Position numbers and translations under genes: made by a program. Positions 1 to 5,847 of a stretch of DNA of 9,423 nt are shown here, in pieces. The DNA is taken from positions 1 to 9,423 of the forward strand of contig CAMAYM010000099.1 of the NCBI GenBank assembly GCA_945862495.1, given 5' to 3'. The notes beneath the pieces were generated by a model, which worked only from the letters and a program-made list of their open reading frames with translations, was not told the origin of the DNA and made no database searches. The stretch's first letter is position 1. Each line of letters starts with the position of its first letter. This DNA comes from Bordetella parapertussis (lineage in GTDB: Bacteria > Pseudomonadota > Gammaproteobacteria > Burkholderiales > Burkholderiaceae_B).

Positions 1-285
1 CTGGTCGAACCATTCACGTGCACGTGCAGCAGCAACGTCCGCTTTGTTCTGGTGGTCTGCAAAGACGAGTTCAATTTTTTTACCGTTGATCTCACCACCT
101 GCGTCGGCAATTGCCATGCGGGCAGCTTCAATGCCACCTGCGCCATCAATATCAGAGTAGACGCTGGCCATATCGGTCAAAAAGCCAATACGAATGACGT
201 TGTCAGACACGTTTGCTTGTGCGGTATGACCGACAAGTCCGAGGCCTGCCATCATCAACGAAGCACTGAGGGTACGAAGTTTCAT
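1..285 (-). CDS. Periplasmic branched-chain amino-acid-type ABC transporter binding protein (5' part only)
   Basis: The N-terminal 95 codons are present and the rest lies beyond the left edge. The ATG at 283-285 is preceded by a strong AGGAGA ribosome site. Residues 1-24 form a signal peptide: a basic start (MKLR), a hydrophobic core, and an AQA-N cleavage site near residue 24. The mature start (IRIGFLTDMASVYSDIDGAG, then GIEAARMAIADAGG and GKKIELVFADHQNK) is typical of Leu/Ile/Val-binding (LivK, HAAT family) proteins. Such proteins capture the substrate in the periplasm and deliver it to the LivH/LivM permeases. The gene follows livG and livF but has its own promoter at 324-352. The ligand cannot be told from this fragment. 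Members of this family bind branched-chain amino acids, amides, aromatic acids or urea. The family call is firm; the substrate is unknown. Confidence 0.88.
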   Translation of the reverse strand, partial: MKLRTLSASLMMAGLGLVGHTAQANVSDNVIRIGFLTDMASVYSDIDGAGGIEAARMAIADAGGEINGKKIELVFADHQNKADVAAARAREWFDQ

Positions 286-310
286 TTAATTCTCCTGGGG
301 TTCGCTGCTT

Positions 311-320
311 GAAAATTTTC
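311..320. promoter_or_regulatory. Perfect 10-bp palindrome at the expected transcription start of the binding-protein gene
   Basis: GAAAATTTTC is fully self-complementary. It lies immediately downstream of the predicted -10 box (324-329, minus strand), so it should overlap or directly follow the start of transcription. It could be a repressor site, but AT-rich palindromes of this length also arise by chance in AT-rich gaps. No regulator is identified. Confidence 0.25.
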
Positions 321-323
321 TTG

Positions 324-352
324 GTTATAAAAAATGTGTAATGCTTTGTTAA
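324..352 (-). promoter_or_regulatory. Sigma70-type promoter for the binding-protein gene
   Basis: Read on the minus strand, TTAACA (347-352, five of six matches to TTGACA) is followed by a 17-bp spacer (330-346) and TATAAC (324-329, five of six matches to TATAAT). This puts the transcript start near 316-318 and gives a leader of about 32 bases ending in the AGGAGA ribosome site. The gene can therefore be transcribed independently of livG/livF, which fits the common need for binding protein in excess of the membrane components. Confidence 0.6.
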
Positions 353-377
353 ATCATGTTTTTACGCATTTAAAATT

Positions 378-1088
378 TCAAACGCCTAAAAGTTCAGTTA
401 ATACAGATTGTTTTTCTTTGAGGTCTTTTGCATCAAAGTGCTCGACAATTTGTCCGTGTTCCATAACATAGAAACGATCTGCCAACGGGGCTGCAAAACG
501 GAAGTTTTGTTCGACCATCACAATGGTGTAACCCTTGGCTTTAAGCATCTTGATCATGCGGGCGAGTGCTTGAACAATGACGGGCGCTAAGCCTTCTGAA
601 ATTTCATCGAGTAAAAGTAGATTGGCACCGGTACGCAAAATGCGTGCAACGGCGAGCATTTGTTGCTCACCGCCAGACAAACGTGTGCCGGGTGAGTGTC
701 GACGTTCCAACAGATTAGGGAACATCTCGTAAATCTCAGTCAGAGACATGCCGCTGCCCGGTACACCCACAGGGGGTGGTAACAGCAGATTTTCTTCGCA
801 GGACAAACTCGCAAAAATACCGCGCTCTTCTGGACAATAGCCGATGCCGAGGTGCGCGATCTTGAAGGTGGCCATGTCGATGGCTTCTTGACCGTGGATA
901 CGCACAGAGCCTTTCCGGGAGCCGGTTAAGCCGAGGATTGCACGTAGCGTTGTTGTGCGCCCGGCACCATTACGCCCCAGCAAAGTCACAACCTCGCCTT
1001 TGTTGACGGTTAAGTTGACGCCATGCAGGATGTGGGACTCACCGTACCAAGCATGTAGGTTATTGATTTCGAGTGCGGCATTACTCAT
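378..1088 (-). CDS. livF: Branched-chain amino-acid-type ABC transporter ATPase, LivF type
   Basis: This 236-residue protein is one of two cytoplasmic ATPases that power a LivFGHM-type importer. Visible motifs are Walker A GRNGAGRT (38-45), the signature LSGGEQ (137-142), Walker B LLLLDE (157-162), and VEQN (192-195) at the H-loop position, where LivF proteins usually carry Gln. CPEERGIF near 85-92 matches the LivF-type Q-loop region. The length is normal for the family. The odd point is residue 44: the Walker A lysine is arginine, encoded by CGC at 957-959 of the minus strand. The rest of the reading frame is intact, so this is not a decayed gene. The ATG at 1086-1088 overlaps the livG stop by 4 bp (ATGA), with GAGGGAG upstream as ribosome site. 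From memory, related Burkholderiales proteins also carry this Arg. Substrate is unassigned. Confidence 0.93.
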   Translation of the reverse strand: MSNAALEINNLHAWYGESHILHGVNLTVNKGEVVTLLGRNGAGRTTTLRAILGLTGSRKGSVRIHGQEAIDMATFKIAHLGIGYCPEERGIFASLSCEENLLLPPPVGVPGSGMSLTEIYEMFPNLLERRHSPGTRLSGGEQQMLAVARILRTGANLLLLDEISEGLAPVIVQALARMIKMLKAKGYTIVMVEQNFRFAAPLADRFYVMEHGQIVEHFDAKDLKEKQSVLTELLGV

Positions 1089-1858
1089 CCGTGTGCTCCC
1101 TCAAGTTCGCCCTCAGTGGTCCCCATGTAGGCTTCCATTACAGCAGGGTCTTTAGAGACGTGTGCGTAGTTTCCCTCGGCCAAAACCGATCCACGCGCCA
1201 AGACAGTGATGGTGTCCGCAATAGATGAAACTACATTCATGTTGTGCTCCACCATCAAAATGGTGCGACCAACGCTCACGCGTTTGATGAGTTGCGTCAC
1301 ACGATCAACATCCTCGTGTCCCATCCCTTGGGTGGGTTCGTCCAGCAGCATGAGTTCAGGCTCCATGGCCAGCGTGGTGGCGATTTCCAGCGCGCGCTTG
1401 CGTCCATAAGGCAGGTTGACCGTCATCTCATCGGCAAACGCACTGAGGTCGACTTGTTCCAACAGCTCCCGTGCACGCTCATTTAAGGCATTTAAACGCT
1501 TTTCGCTTTGCCAGAAATGAAAGGAAAGTCCCGTCTCGCGCTGCAAACCAATACGAACATTTTCAAGAACGGATAAATGTGGAAAAACGGCAGAGATTTG
1601 AAAAGAGCGAATAATGCCTCTGCGCGCAATGTTTGCAGGGGAGTCGCGTGTGATGTCTGTCCCGTTAAATAAGATACGTCCGCGTGTTGGCGTTAGAAAT
1701 TTCGTGAGTAAGTTAAAACAAGTCGTTTTTCCAGCACCATTGGGGCCAATCAGCGCATGGATTTGACCGCGTTGAACTTGGAGAGAGACGTCATTGACCG
1801 CGATAAAACCACGAAATTCTTTGGTGAGCGTTTGCGTCTCAAGAATGATGTCTTGCAT
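1085..1858 (-). CDS. livG: Branched-chain amino-acid-type ABC transporter ATPase, LivG type
   Basis: This 257-residue cytoplasmic ATPase is the partner of LivF. It carries a canonical Walker A GPNGAGKT (38-45, Lys44), Q-loop Gln87 (RSFQ), Walker B LMLLDE (169-174) and H-loop His205 (VEHN). The signature position reads LPYGRKR (149-155) instead of LSGGQ; LivG proteins often have LxYG here. DEPTQGMGHEDV follows the Walker B. The length is normal for the family. The ATG at 1856-1858 has an AGGTGG ribosome site four bases upstream. It is the first gene of the livG-livF pair, with nth ending 90 bp upstream, so it probably has its own promoter in that gap, though I see no strong one. The permease genes livH and livM are not in the window. 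Confidence 0.95.
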   Translation of the reverse strand: MQDIILETQTLTKEFRGFIAVNDVSLQVQRGQIHALIGPNGAGKTTCFNLLTKFLTPTRGRILFNGTDITRDSPANIARRGIIRSFQISAVFPHLSVLENVRIGLQRETGLSFHFWQSEKRLNALNERARELLEQVDLSAFADEMTVNLPYGRKRALEIATTLAMEPELMLLDEPTQGMGHEDVDRVTQLIKRVSVGRTILMVEHNMNVVSSIADTITVLARGSVLAEGNYAHVSKDPAVMEAYMGTTEGELEGAHG

Positions 1859-1877
1859 ACAGCCACCTACTTAAATT

Positions 1878-1891
1878 GTTAAACCTTTAAC
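1878..1891. promoter_or_regulatory. Inverted repeat upstream of livG, possible operator
   Basis: The arms GTTAAA and TTTAAC are exact inverted copies separated by two bases, centred about 27 bp before the livG start codon and inside the only non-coding gap (1859-1948) between nth and livG. The position suits a regulator site for the livGF unit. The arms are short and AT-rich, so chance is a real alternative. Confidence 0.3.
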
Positions 1892-1948
1892 TACTAAGTA
1901 TGACGTAGTTTGCCTAGTTTATACAATTCGGGTTTGCCTTAGGGGGTG

Positions 1949-2584
1949 TTAACCCTTGGTTTTTTTTGTGTACTCACACAGGTCAGAAATCCCACATTGA
2001 GGACATTTTGGTGTGCGTGCCACGCACACGTAACGCCCGTGCAAAATTAGCCAGTGGTGGACATCGCGTTTGAACTCTTCTGCGACAAATTTTTCGAGTC
2101 CTTTTTCGACCGCGACCACGTCTTTGCCAGGCGCTATTTTTGTGCGATTAGATACTCTGAAAATGTGCGTGTCGACGGCGATGGTGGGTTGACCAAACGC
2201 GGTGTTGAGCACGACATTGGCTGTTTTGCGACCCACGCCTGGGAGTGCCTCAAGCGCTTCACGTGTTTGGGGGACCTTGCCATCATGTTGCGCGAGCAAT
2301 ATGCCGCACGTCGCGATGGCGTTTTTTGCTTTGTTTTTATAGAGACCAATGGTTTTGATGTAGTCCATCAGTTTTTCTTCGCCGAGCGCATAGAGTGCCT
2401 TTGGCGTCCCATAGCGAGGGAAAAACTTGCGTGTGGCAATGTTGACGGCTTTGTCAGTCGTTTGTGCCGAGAGTAAAACGGCGATCAGTAGTTGAAAGTC
2501 ACTCTTGTACTCAAGCTCGGTCGTGGGGGTGGGATTGACCGCACGCAAGCGAGTAAATATTTCTCGACGTTTCTGTGGGTTCAT
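1949..2584 (-). CDS. nth: Endonuclease III, DNA glycosylase/AP lyase
   Basis: This base-excision repair enzyme removes oxidised pyrimidines and cleaves the abasic strand. At 211 residues it matches the length of E. coli Nth. The helix-hairpin-helix LPGVGRKTANVV spans 114-125 with catalytic Lys120, and the catalytic Asp138 is in VDTHIFRVSNR. The C-terminal [4Fe-4S] cluster ligands are Cys187, Cys194, Cys197 and Cys203 (C-x6-C-x2-C-x5-C). The ATG at 2582-2584 overlaps the rnfB-like stop by 4 bp (ATGA) and has no clear ribosome site of its own, so translation is probably coupled to the gene before it. The rnfB-nth adjacency recalls the E. coli rsx-nth arrangement. The AAA AAA ACC AAG codons at its end produce a T-run on the plus strand that is coding, not a terminator. 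Confidence 0.97.
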   Translation of the reverse strand: MNPQKRREIFTRLRAVNPTPTTELEYKSDFQLLIAVLLSAQTTDKAVNIATRKFFPRYGTPKALYALGEEKLMDYIKTIGLYKNKAKNAIATCGILLAQHDGKVPQTREALEALPGVGRKTANVVLNTAFGQPTIAVDTHIFRVSNRTKIAPGKDVVAVEKGLEKFVAEEFKRDVHHWLILHGRYVCVARTPKCPQCGISDLCEYTKKTKG

Positions 2585-3225
2585 GAGGGGGTGGCATTGC
2601 GTCGCGCGCGTGCGCGGGCAAGTGCAGCTTGAACTGCGGTTTGTTTCTCTTGGACTGCGCTCGGTGACAGCGCTGCTCGAGGCGTGGCGTGCACCGAGTG
2701 GTCCTCAGAAGGGTCCGTGTTGTCGCTTGTTCTTAAGCTTGCGGGCGTTTTGTTCACACGCAGCTGCCTGCGATCGTATCGCTCGCGTGCTTGGTCTGCA
2801 TCACTGCGGGTCCACGCACGGGCGGGCGTAACATCGATCATCTCTATGCAATCCACTGGGCAGGGCGCCACGCATAAGTCGCAACCCGTACAGTCATCAG
2901 ATAAGATGGTGTGCATGACTTTGGATGCGCCAAGAATGGCATCTACCGGACAGGCTTGAATGCAGAGCGTGCATCCAATGCAATATCGCTCATCAATCAC
3001 AGCCACTTGGAGTGGAATGTGCATGCCACACTCTGGATCAAGCGCAAGGATTGGACGATTGAGAAGTTGGGCCAGTGCTGAAATGCCCGCCTCGCCGCCA
3101 GGTGGGCAACGATTGATAGGAGCCGAATCTTCGGCGATAGCGCGCGCATAAGGCGCGCAGCCATCAAAACCACATTTCGTGCACTGTGTTTGCGGGAGCA
3201 AACGATTGATGCGATCGGCCAACAT
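2581..3225 (-). CDS. rnfB: Soluble RnfB-like iron-sulfur protein
   Basis: This predicted electron-transfer protein carries one RnfB/Fe-S (4Fe-4S) motif and two ferredoxin-type clusters. From the chosen start it has 214 residues. The N-terminal cluster ligands are Cys15, Cys18, Cys23 and Cys40 (QCTKCGFDGC...RCPPGG). The ferredoxin repeats are Cys82/85/88/92 and Cys112/115/118/122, each ending CPVD. The tail from about residue 140 is polar and ends in an Ala/Arg-rich stretch. The E. coli RsxB-type N-terminal membrane helix is absent, and no other rnf gene is nearby. I chose the ATG at 3223-3225 because it overlaps the phaZ stop as TAATG and begins right at the conserved LADRINRLLPQTQC. A TTG at 3274-3276 would add 17 residues inside phaZ and is less likely. 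Related proteins are often labelled RsxB in betaproteobacteria; the redox partner is unknown. Confidence 0.88.
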   Translation of the reverse strand: MLADRINRLLPQTQCTKCGFDGCAPYARAIAEDSAPINRCPPGGEAGISALAQLLNRPILALDPECGMHIPLQVAVIDERYCIGCTLCIQACPVDAILGASKVMHTILSDDCTGCDLCVAPCPVDCIEMIDVTPARAWTRSDADQARERYDRRQLRVNKTPASLRTSDNTDPSEDHSVHATPRAALSPSAVQEKQTAVQAALARARARRNATPS

Positions 3226-4451
3226 TAGACGCGGCGAATAAATTCCGCGATTTTTGGACAAATTGTCGTGCGCCAACGGCGACCCGAGAAGATGCCGTAA
3301 TGGCCGCAGTCAGGTGCAGTGAAGTGTTGCTTACGTTTGGCTGGGATACCCGAGCACAGGGTTTGTGCTGCACGCGTTTGTCCCTCACCAGAGATGTCGT
3401 CGAGCTCGCCCTCAATCGTAAACAATGCGACGGATTTGATATCGGCGGGTCGCACCAGTTGGCCATCAATTTCCCACGTACCGTTTGGCAGATCGAAATC
3501 TTGAAAGACGACGCGAATCGTATCGAGATAAAAATCTGCAGACATATCTAAGACTGCGTTGTATTCGTTATAAAAACGACGATGCATCTCAGCGTCTTCA
3601 TCGTCACCTTTTAAGAGATCCAGATAAAAGTCGTAATGTGATTTGAGATGACGGTCAGGATTCATCGATAAAAAGCCAGCATGCTGTAAAAAGCCAGGAT
3701 ACACACGACGACCAGCGCCGGGATATTGGGCGGGAACGGTGTGAATCAGCTTTTCTTCGAACCATTTAAACGGTTTGGTGGTGGCAAGGCGGTTGACCTG
3801 CGTGGGCGAGCAACGCGGATCAATCGGGCCACCCATCATGACCATGCTGCGTGGCAGGCAAGGGTCTTTATTGGTCGCCATCAGAGAGATTGCCGCGAGC
3901 GCTGGAACAGTGGGCTGGCATACCGACATGACATGCACGTCTGGGCCGAGTTGGCGCACAAAATCCTGTACGTAACGCACATAATCATTCAATGTGAAGG
4001 CACCTTCGGACATCGGCACCATGCGCGCGTCTTTCCAGTCCGTCACATAGACTTCGTGTTCGGCGATGAGTGAGCGGACCGTGTCACGTAACAGCGTCGC
4101 ATGGTGACCAGACATCGGCGCAATCAATAGTATTTTTGGTGAGGCCTTACGCACTTTTTCTGCAATATCGCGGTTGAAATAAATCAGATTGCAAAAGGGT
4201 TTAGCGGAGACATTTTCTTGGTTTACCGCGACAATTTTTCCGTTGACCTCAGTGGTGGGTAAGTCCCATTCAGGTTTTTCGTATGTTTTGCCGAGGCGAT
4301 AAATCAGCTCATAGCTTGCGGCTATCTGTCTCGCCATCGGCGAGTATGCAAGCGGACTGCCAGGGAGGGAAAAAAGTTTAGACCCGACTTCTGTGAAGTG
4401 TGCAAGCGGCGACATCATGGCCCGATGCATTTCATGCAAATCATAAAGCAT
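3225..4451 (-). CDS. phaZ: Intracellular polyhydroxyalkanoate (PHB) depolymerase
   Basis: This enzyme hydrolyses stored polyhydroxybutyrate granules in the cytoplasm, releasing 3-hydroxybutyrate or its oligomers or CoA ester as a carbon reserve. The 408-residue alpha/beta hydrolase matches the PhaZ1 family of Ralstonia and its relatives (about 420 residues). The nucleophile is Cys178 in the box SVCQPTVP, with the probable acid Asp351 (EGELDDISG) and His384 (DCGHYGIFSG) completing the Cys-Asp-His triad. There is no signal peptide, which fits an intracellular depolymerase rather than a secreted one. The ATG at 4449-4451 has AAGGGA about eight bases upstream. The stop overlaps the next gene by one base (TAATG), so phaZ heads a phaZ-rnfB-nth chain. 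A 126-bp gap (4452-4577) separates it from fpr; it holds AT-rich -10-like boxes (GATAAT, CATAAT) but no convincing -35. No polymer synthase is in the window. Confidence 0.94.
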   Translation of the reverse strand: MLYDLHEMHRAMMSPLAHFTEVGSKLFSLPGSPLAYSPMARQIAASYELIYRLGKTYEKPEWDLPTTEVNGKIVAVNQENVSAKPFCNLIYFNRDIAEKVRKASPKILLIAPMSGHHATLLRDTVRSLIAEHEVYVTDWKDARMVPMSEGAFTLNDYVRYVQDFVRQLGPDVHVMSVCQPTVPALAAISLMATNKDPCLPRSMVMMGGPIDPRCSPTQVNRLATTKPFKWFEEKLIHTVPAQYPGAGRRVYPGFLQHAGFLSMNPDRHLKSHYDFYLDLLKGDDEDAEMHRRFYNEYNAVLDMSADFYLDTIRVVFQDFDLPNGTWEIDGQLVRPADIKSVALFTIEGELDDISGEGQTRAAQTLCSGIPAKRKQHFTAPDCGHYGIFSGRRWRTTICPKIAEFIRRV

Positions 4452-4475
4452 GCGTCATTCCCTTAATGGTCACAA

Positions 4476-4489
4476 GATTATGCATTATC
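4476..4489. promoter_or_regulatory. Imperfect palindrome in the probable phaZ promoter region
   Basis: GATTATGCATTATC is symmetric at 12 of 14 positions around a central ATGCAT. It lies 25-38 bp upstream of the phaZ start and overlaps the -10-like boxes GATAAT and CATAAT (minus strand). It could be an operator; no known consensus is recognised, and the evidence is symmetry and position only. Confidence 0.2.
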
Positions 4490-4577
4490 CACCTTAAATT
4501 TGGGATTAGCGGGACTGAGCGCGTATGAATTGCTGTGCTGCAACAAAATGTCGCAAAACCACCACGCAAACAAGGGT

Positions 4578-5399
4578 TTACCAGTAGTTTTCTACGGCCA
4601 GGTTTCCTGCGACGCCGCGTCTTCCGGGGGCAAAGCCGCGTTCAGATAGGAGTCCGCGCATTTCAGTGACCATGGCGGGATTGCCGCAAAGCATGACCCG
4701 AGCGCGTGCGGGCTCAAGCGTGACGCCCGTGCGCTGCTCAAGTTCACCACTCACGAGTAACGTGGTCAACCGTGCGGCATCTCGCCATTGTGACGTAATA
4801 GAGGGGGATAAGTTGCAGCGAAGGGGCTCCTGTGACGTCACAGGCAGATAGATAAATTGGGCGCTTTGGTCGCCAGACCGTTGCGTGCGTGCGATGAGTT
4901 CGTCTCTGTAAGCCAGTTCGCTGGCATTGCGCACGCCATGGAGCAAGATAATGCGCTTGAAGCGTGTCCAAGTGGTGGGATCGCGCAGCATGGAGAGATA
5001 GGCGGACAGACCCGTGCCGGTCGCAAAGAGCCAGAGATCTTCGCCATCAACAAAACGTTCAAGGGTTAAAAAGCCGTACACCGTTTTGTCGATCCAGAGT
5101 GGTTCGCCAATCTGGAGTTGCGCAAGGGCTGGGCTGAATTTGCCATCTGGCACGACTACAGAATAGAACTCGAGTTCATTGGCATCCGGTCGGGAGACCA
5201 TCGAATACGCGCGCCACTCATTGGGTTCAGGGGGCGTATCGGCGACTAAAGCCTCGGAATCACCCACAAAGAGCCCTAATCGGGCAAATTGACCAGGTAA
5301 AAAAGAAAAATCCGGGTCGCGCGTCACCGTGACAGAAAACAACTTGTCTGTCAGCCAACTGGTTTTAGCGAGGACGGTTTGCTGGGTATAGCGCGACAT
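4578..5399 (-). CDS. fpr: Ferredoxin-NADP+ reductase, bacterial type
   Basis: This FAD enzyme moves electrons between NADPH and ferredoxin or flavodoxin, supporting Fe-S cluster upkeep and oxidative-stress defence. It has 273 residues, close to the 250-260 of bacterial FPRs. The FAD-binding motif RAYS is at 63-66, with PGQFARLGL at 35-43. The NADP-binding part has ATGTGLSAYLSML (126-138) and CGNPAM (238-243). The C-terminus AVENYW resembles the E. coli-like subclass with a terminal aromatic residue (E. coli ends in HYW). The ATG at 5397-5399 lies 2 bp after the stop of fdxA, so the two are almost certainly cotranscribed and the ferredoxin is the natural partner. No hairpin-plus-T-run terminator is seen after its stop. 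Confidence 0.94.
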   Translation of the reverse strand: MSRYTQQTVLAKTSWLTDKLFSVTVTRDPDFSFLPGQFARLGLFVGDSEALVADTPPEPNEWRAYSMVSRPDANELEFYSVVVPDGKFSPALAQLQIGEPLWIDKTVYGFLTLERFVDGEDLWLFATGTGLSAYLSMLRDPTTWTRFKRIILLHGVRNASELAYRDELIARTQRSGDQSAQFIYLPVTSQEPLRCNLSPSITSQWRDAARLTTLLVSGELEQRTGVTLEPARARVMLCGNPAMVTEMRGLLSERGFAPGRRGVAGNLAVENYW

Positions 5400-5401
5400 G
5401 C

Positions 5402-5725
5402 CTAACGCTCGAGGAGCTTGAGCTTGTCGGACATGCCGTTCCAGTTGTCCGCGTCATCAAGAGGCTTTTTAGAGCGGCTGATGCTTTGAAAGATAGGCGA
5501 GAGCTCAGCATTGAGTGCAATGAACTTCATCTGGTCTTGGGGAACGTCTTCTTCGGCAAAAATTGCATTGGCGGGGCATTCGGGAATGCAGACCGCGCAA
5601 TCGATGCATTCGTCTGGGTCGATCACTAAAAAATTAGGACCTTCACGAAAACAGTCAACGGGACATACGTCCACACAGTCTGTGAACTTGCATTTAATAC
5701 AGTTTTCGGTCACGACATGCGTCAT
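5402..5725 (-). CDS. fdxA: 7Fe-8S ferredoxin of the FdxA type
   Basis: This small cytoplasmic electron carrier binds one [3Fe-4S] and one [4Fe-4S] cluster. At 107 residues it closely matches Azotobacter ferredoxin I. By that comparison, Cys9, Cys17 and Cys50 hold the 3Fe cluster, and Cys21, Cys40, Cys43 and Cys46 the 4Fe cluster; Cys12 and Cys25 are also conserved. The motifs ENCIKCKFTDC and PDECIDCAVC are unmistakable. I chose the ATG at 5723-5725, which gives the family's MTHVVTENC start with a GGTGA ribosome site five bases upstream. A TTG at 5735-5737 would add only four residues. The gene is followed 2 bp later by fpr and diverges from pncB across a 122-bp gap. Confidence 0.96.
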   Translation of the reverse strand: MTHVVTENCIKCKFTDCVDVCPVDCFREGPNFLVIDPDECIDCAVCIPECPANAIFAEEDVPQDQMKFIALNAELSPIFQSISRSKKPLDDADNWNGMSDKLKLLER

Positions 5726-5757
5726 GTGTTTCACCAAAGTGCAAATTAGATATACTT

Positions 5758-5786
5758 ATTTTACCCAAAGCGGTGTCGATTGTTCG
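5758..5786 (-). promoter_or_regulatory. Candidate promoter for fdxA-fpr
   Basis: On the minus strand CGAACA (5781-5786, three of six matches to TTGACA) precedes TAAAAT (5758-5763, five of six matches to TATAAT) with a 17-bp spacer. The -10 box is good and the -35 weak, which would suit an activated promoter. TATATC slightly downstream is an alternative -10. The choice between them cannot be settled from sequence alone. Confidence 0.3.
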
Positions 5787-5790
5787 TGAT

Positions 5791-5807
5791 ACCCCTATGC
5801 AGGGGGT
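5791..5807. repeat. Inverted repeat in the fdxA/pncB divergent region
   Basis: ACCCC (5791-5795) and GGGGT (5803-5807) are exact inverted arms around a seven-base centre containing TGCA. The repeat stands 66 bp from the fdxA start and 41 bp from the pncB start, just upstream of the candidate fdxA -35. It has no T-run, so an operator is more likely than a terminator. The regulator is unknown. Confidence 0.35.
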
Positions 5808-5847
5808 TGGCTGTGCTAATGTTCAAAAAAATTCTAAATAACAGCCC

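Noticed and set aside
1942..1967. Terminator-like GGGT/ACCC stem followed by eight T's on the plus strand
   Set aside because: The stem is only four base pairs, the T-run is the complement of Lys codons at the end of nth, and no plus-strand gene precedes it.
2054..2476. Open frame of 140 codons on the plus strand
   Set aside because: It lies wholly antisense to nth, whose catalytic and Fe-S motifs are intact. The translation shows no recognisable domain.
3226..3276. Longer rnfB-like protein starting at a TTG
   Set aside because: The added 17 residues are read inside phaZ. The ATG at 3223-3225 overlaps the phaZ stop and starts at the conserved part of the family.
3726..4073. Open frame of 115 codons on the plus strand
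   Set aside because: It is antisense to the phaZ catalytic region, and the translation resembles no known family.
5726..5737. fdxA start at a TTG four codons upstream
   Set aside because: The internal ATG gives the 107-residue length and N-terminus typical of FdxA, with a ribosome site at good spacing.
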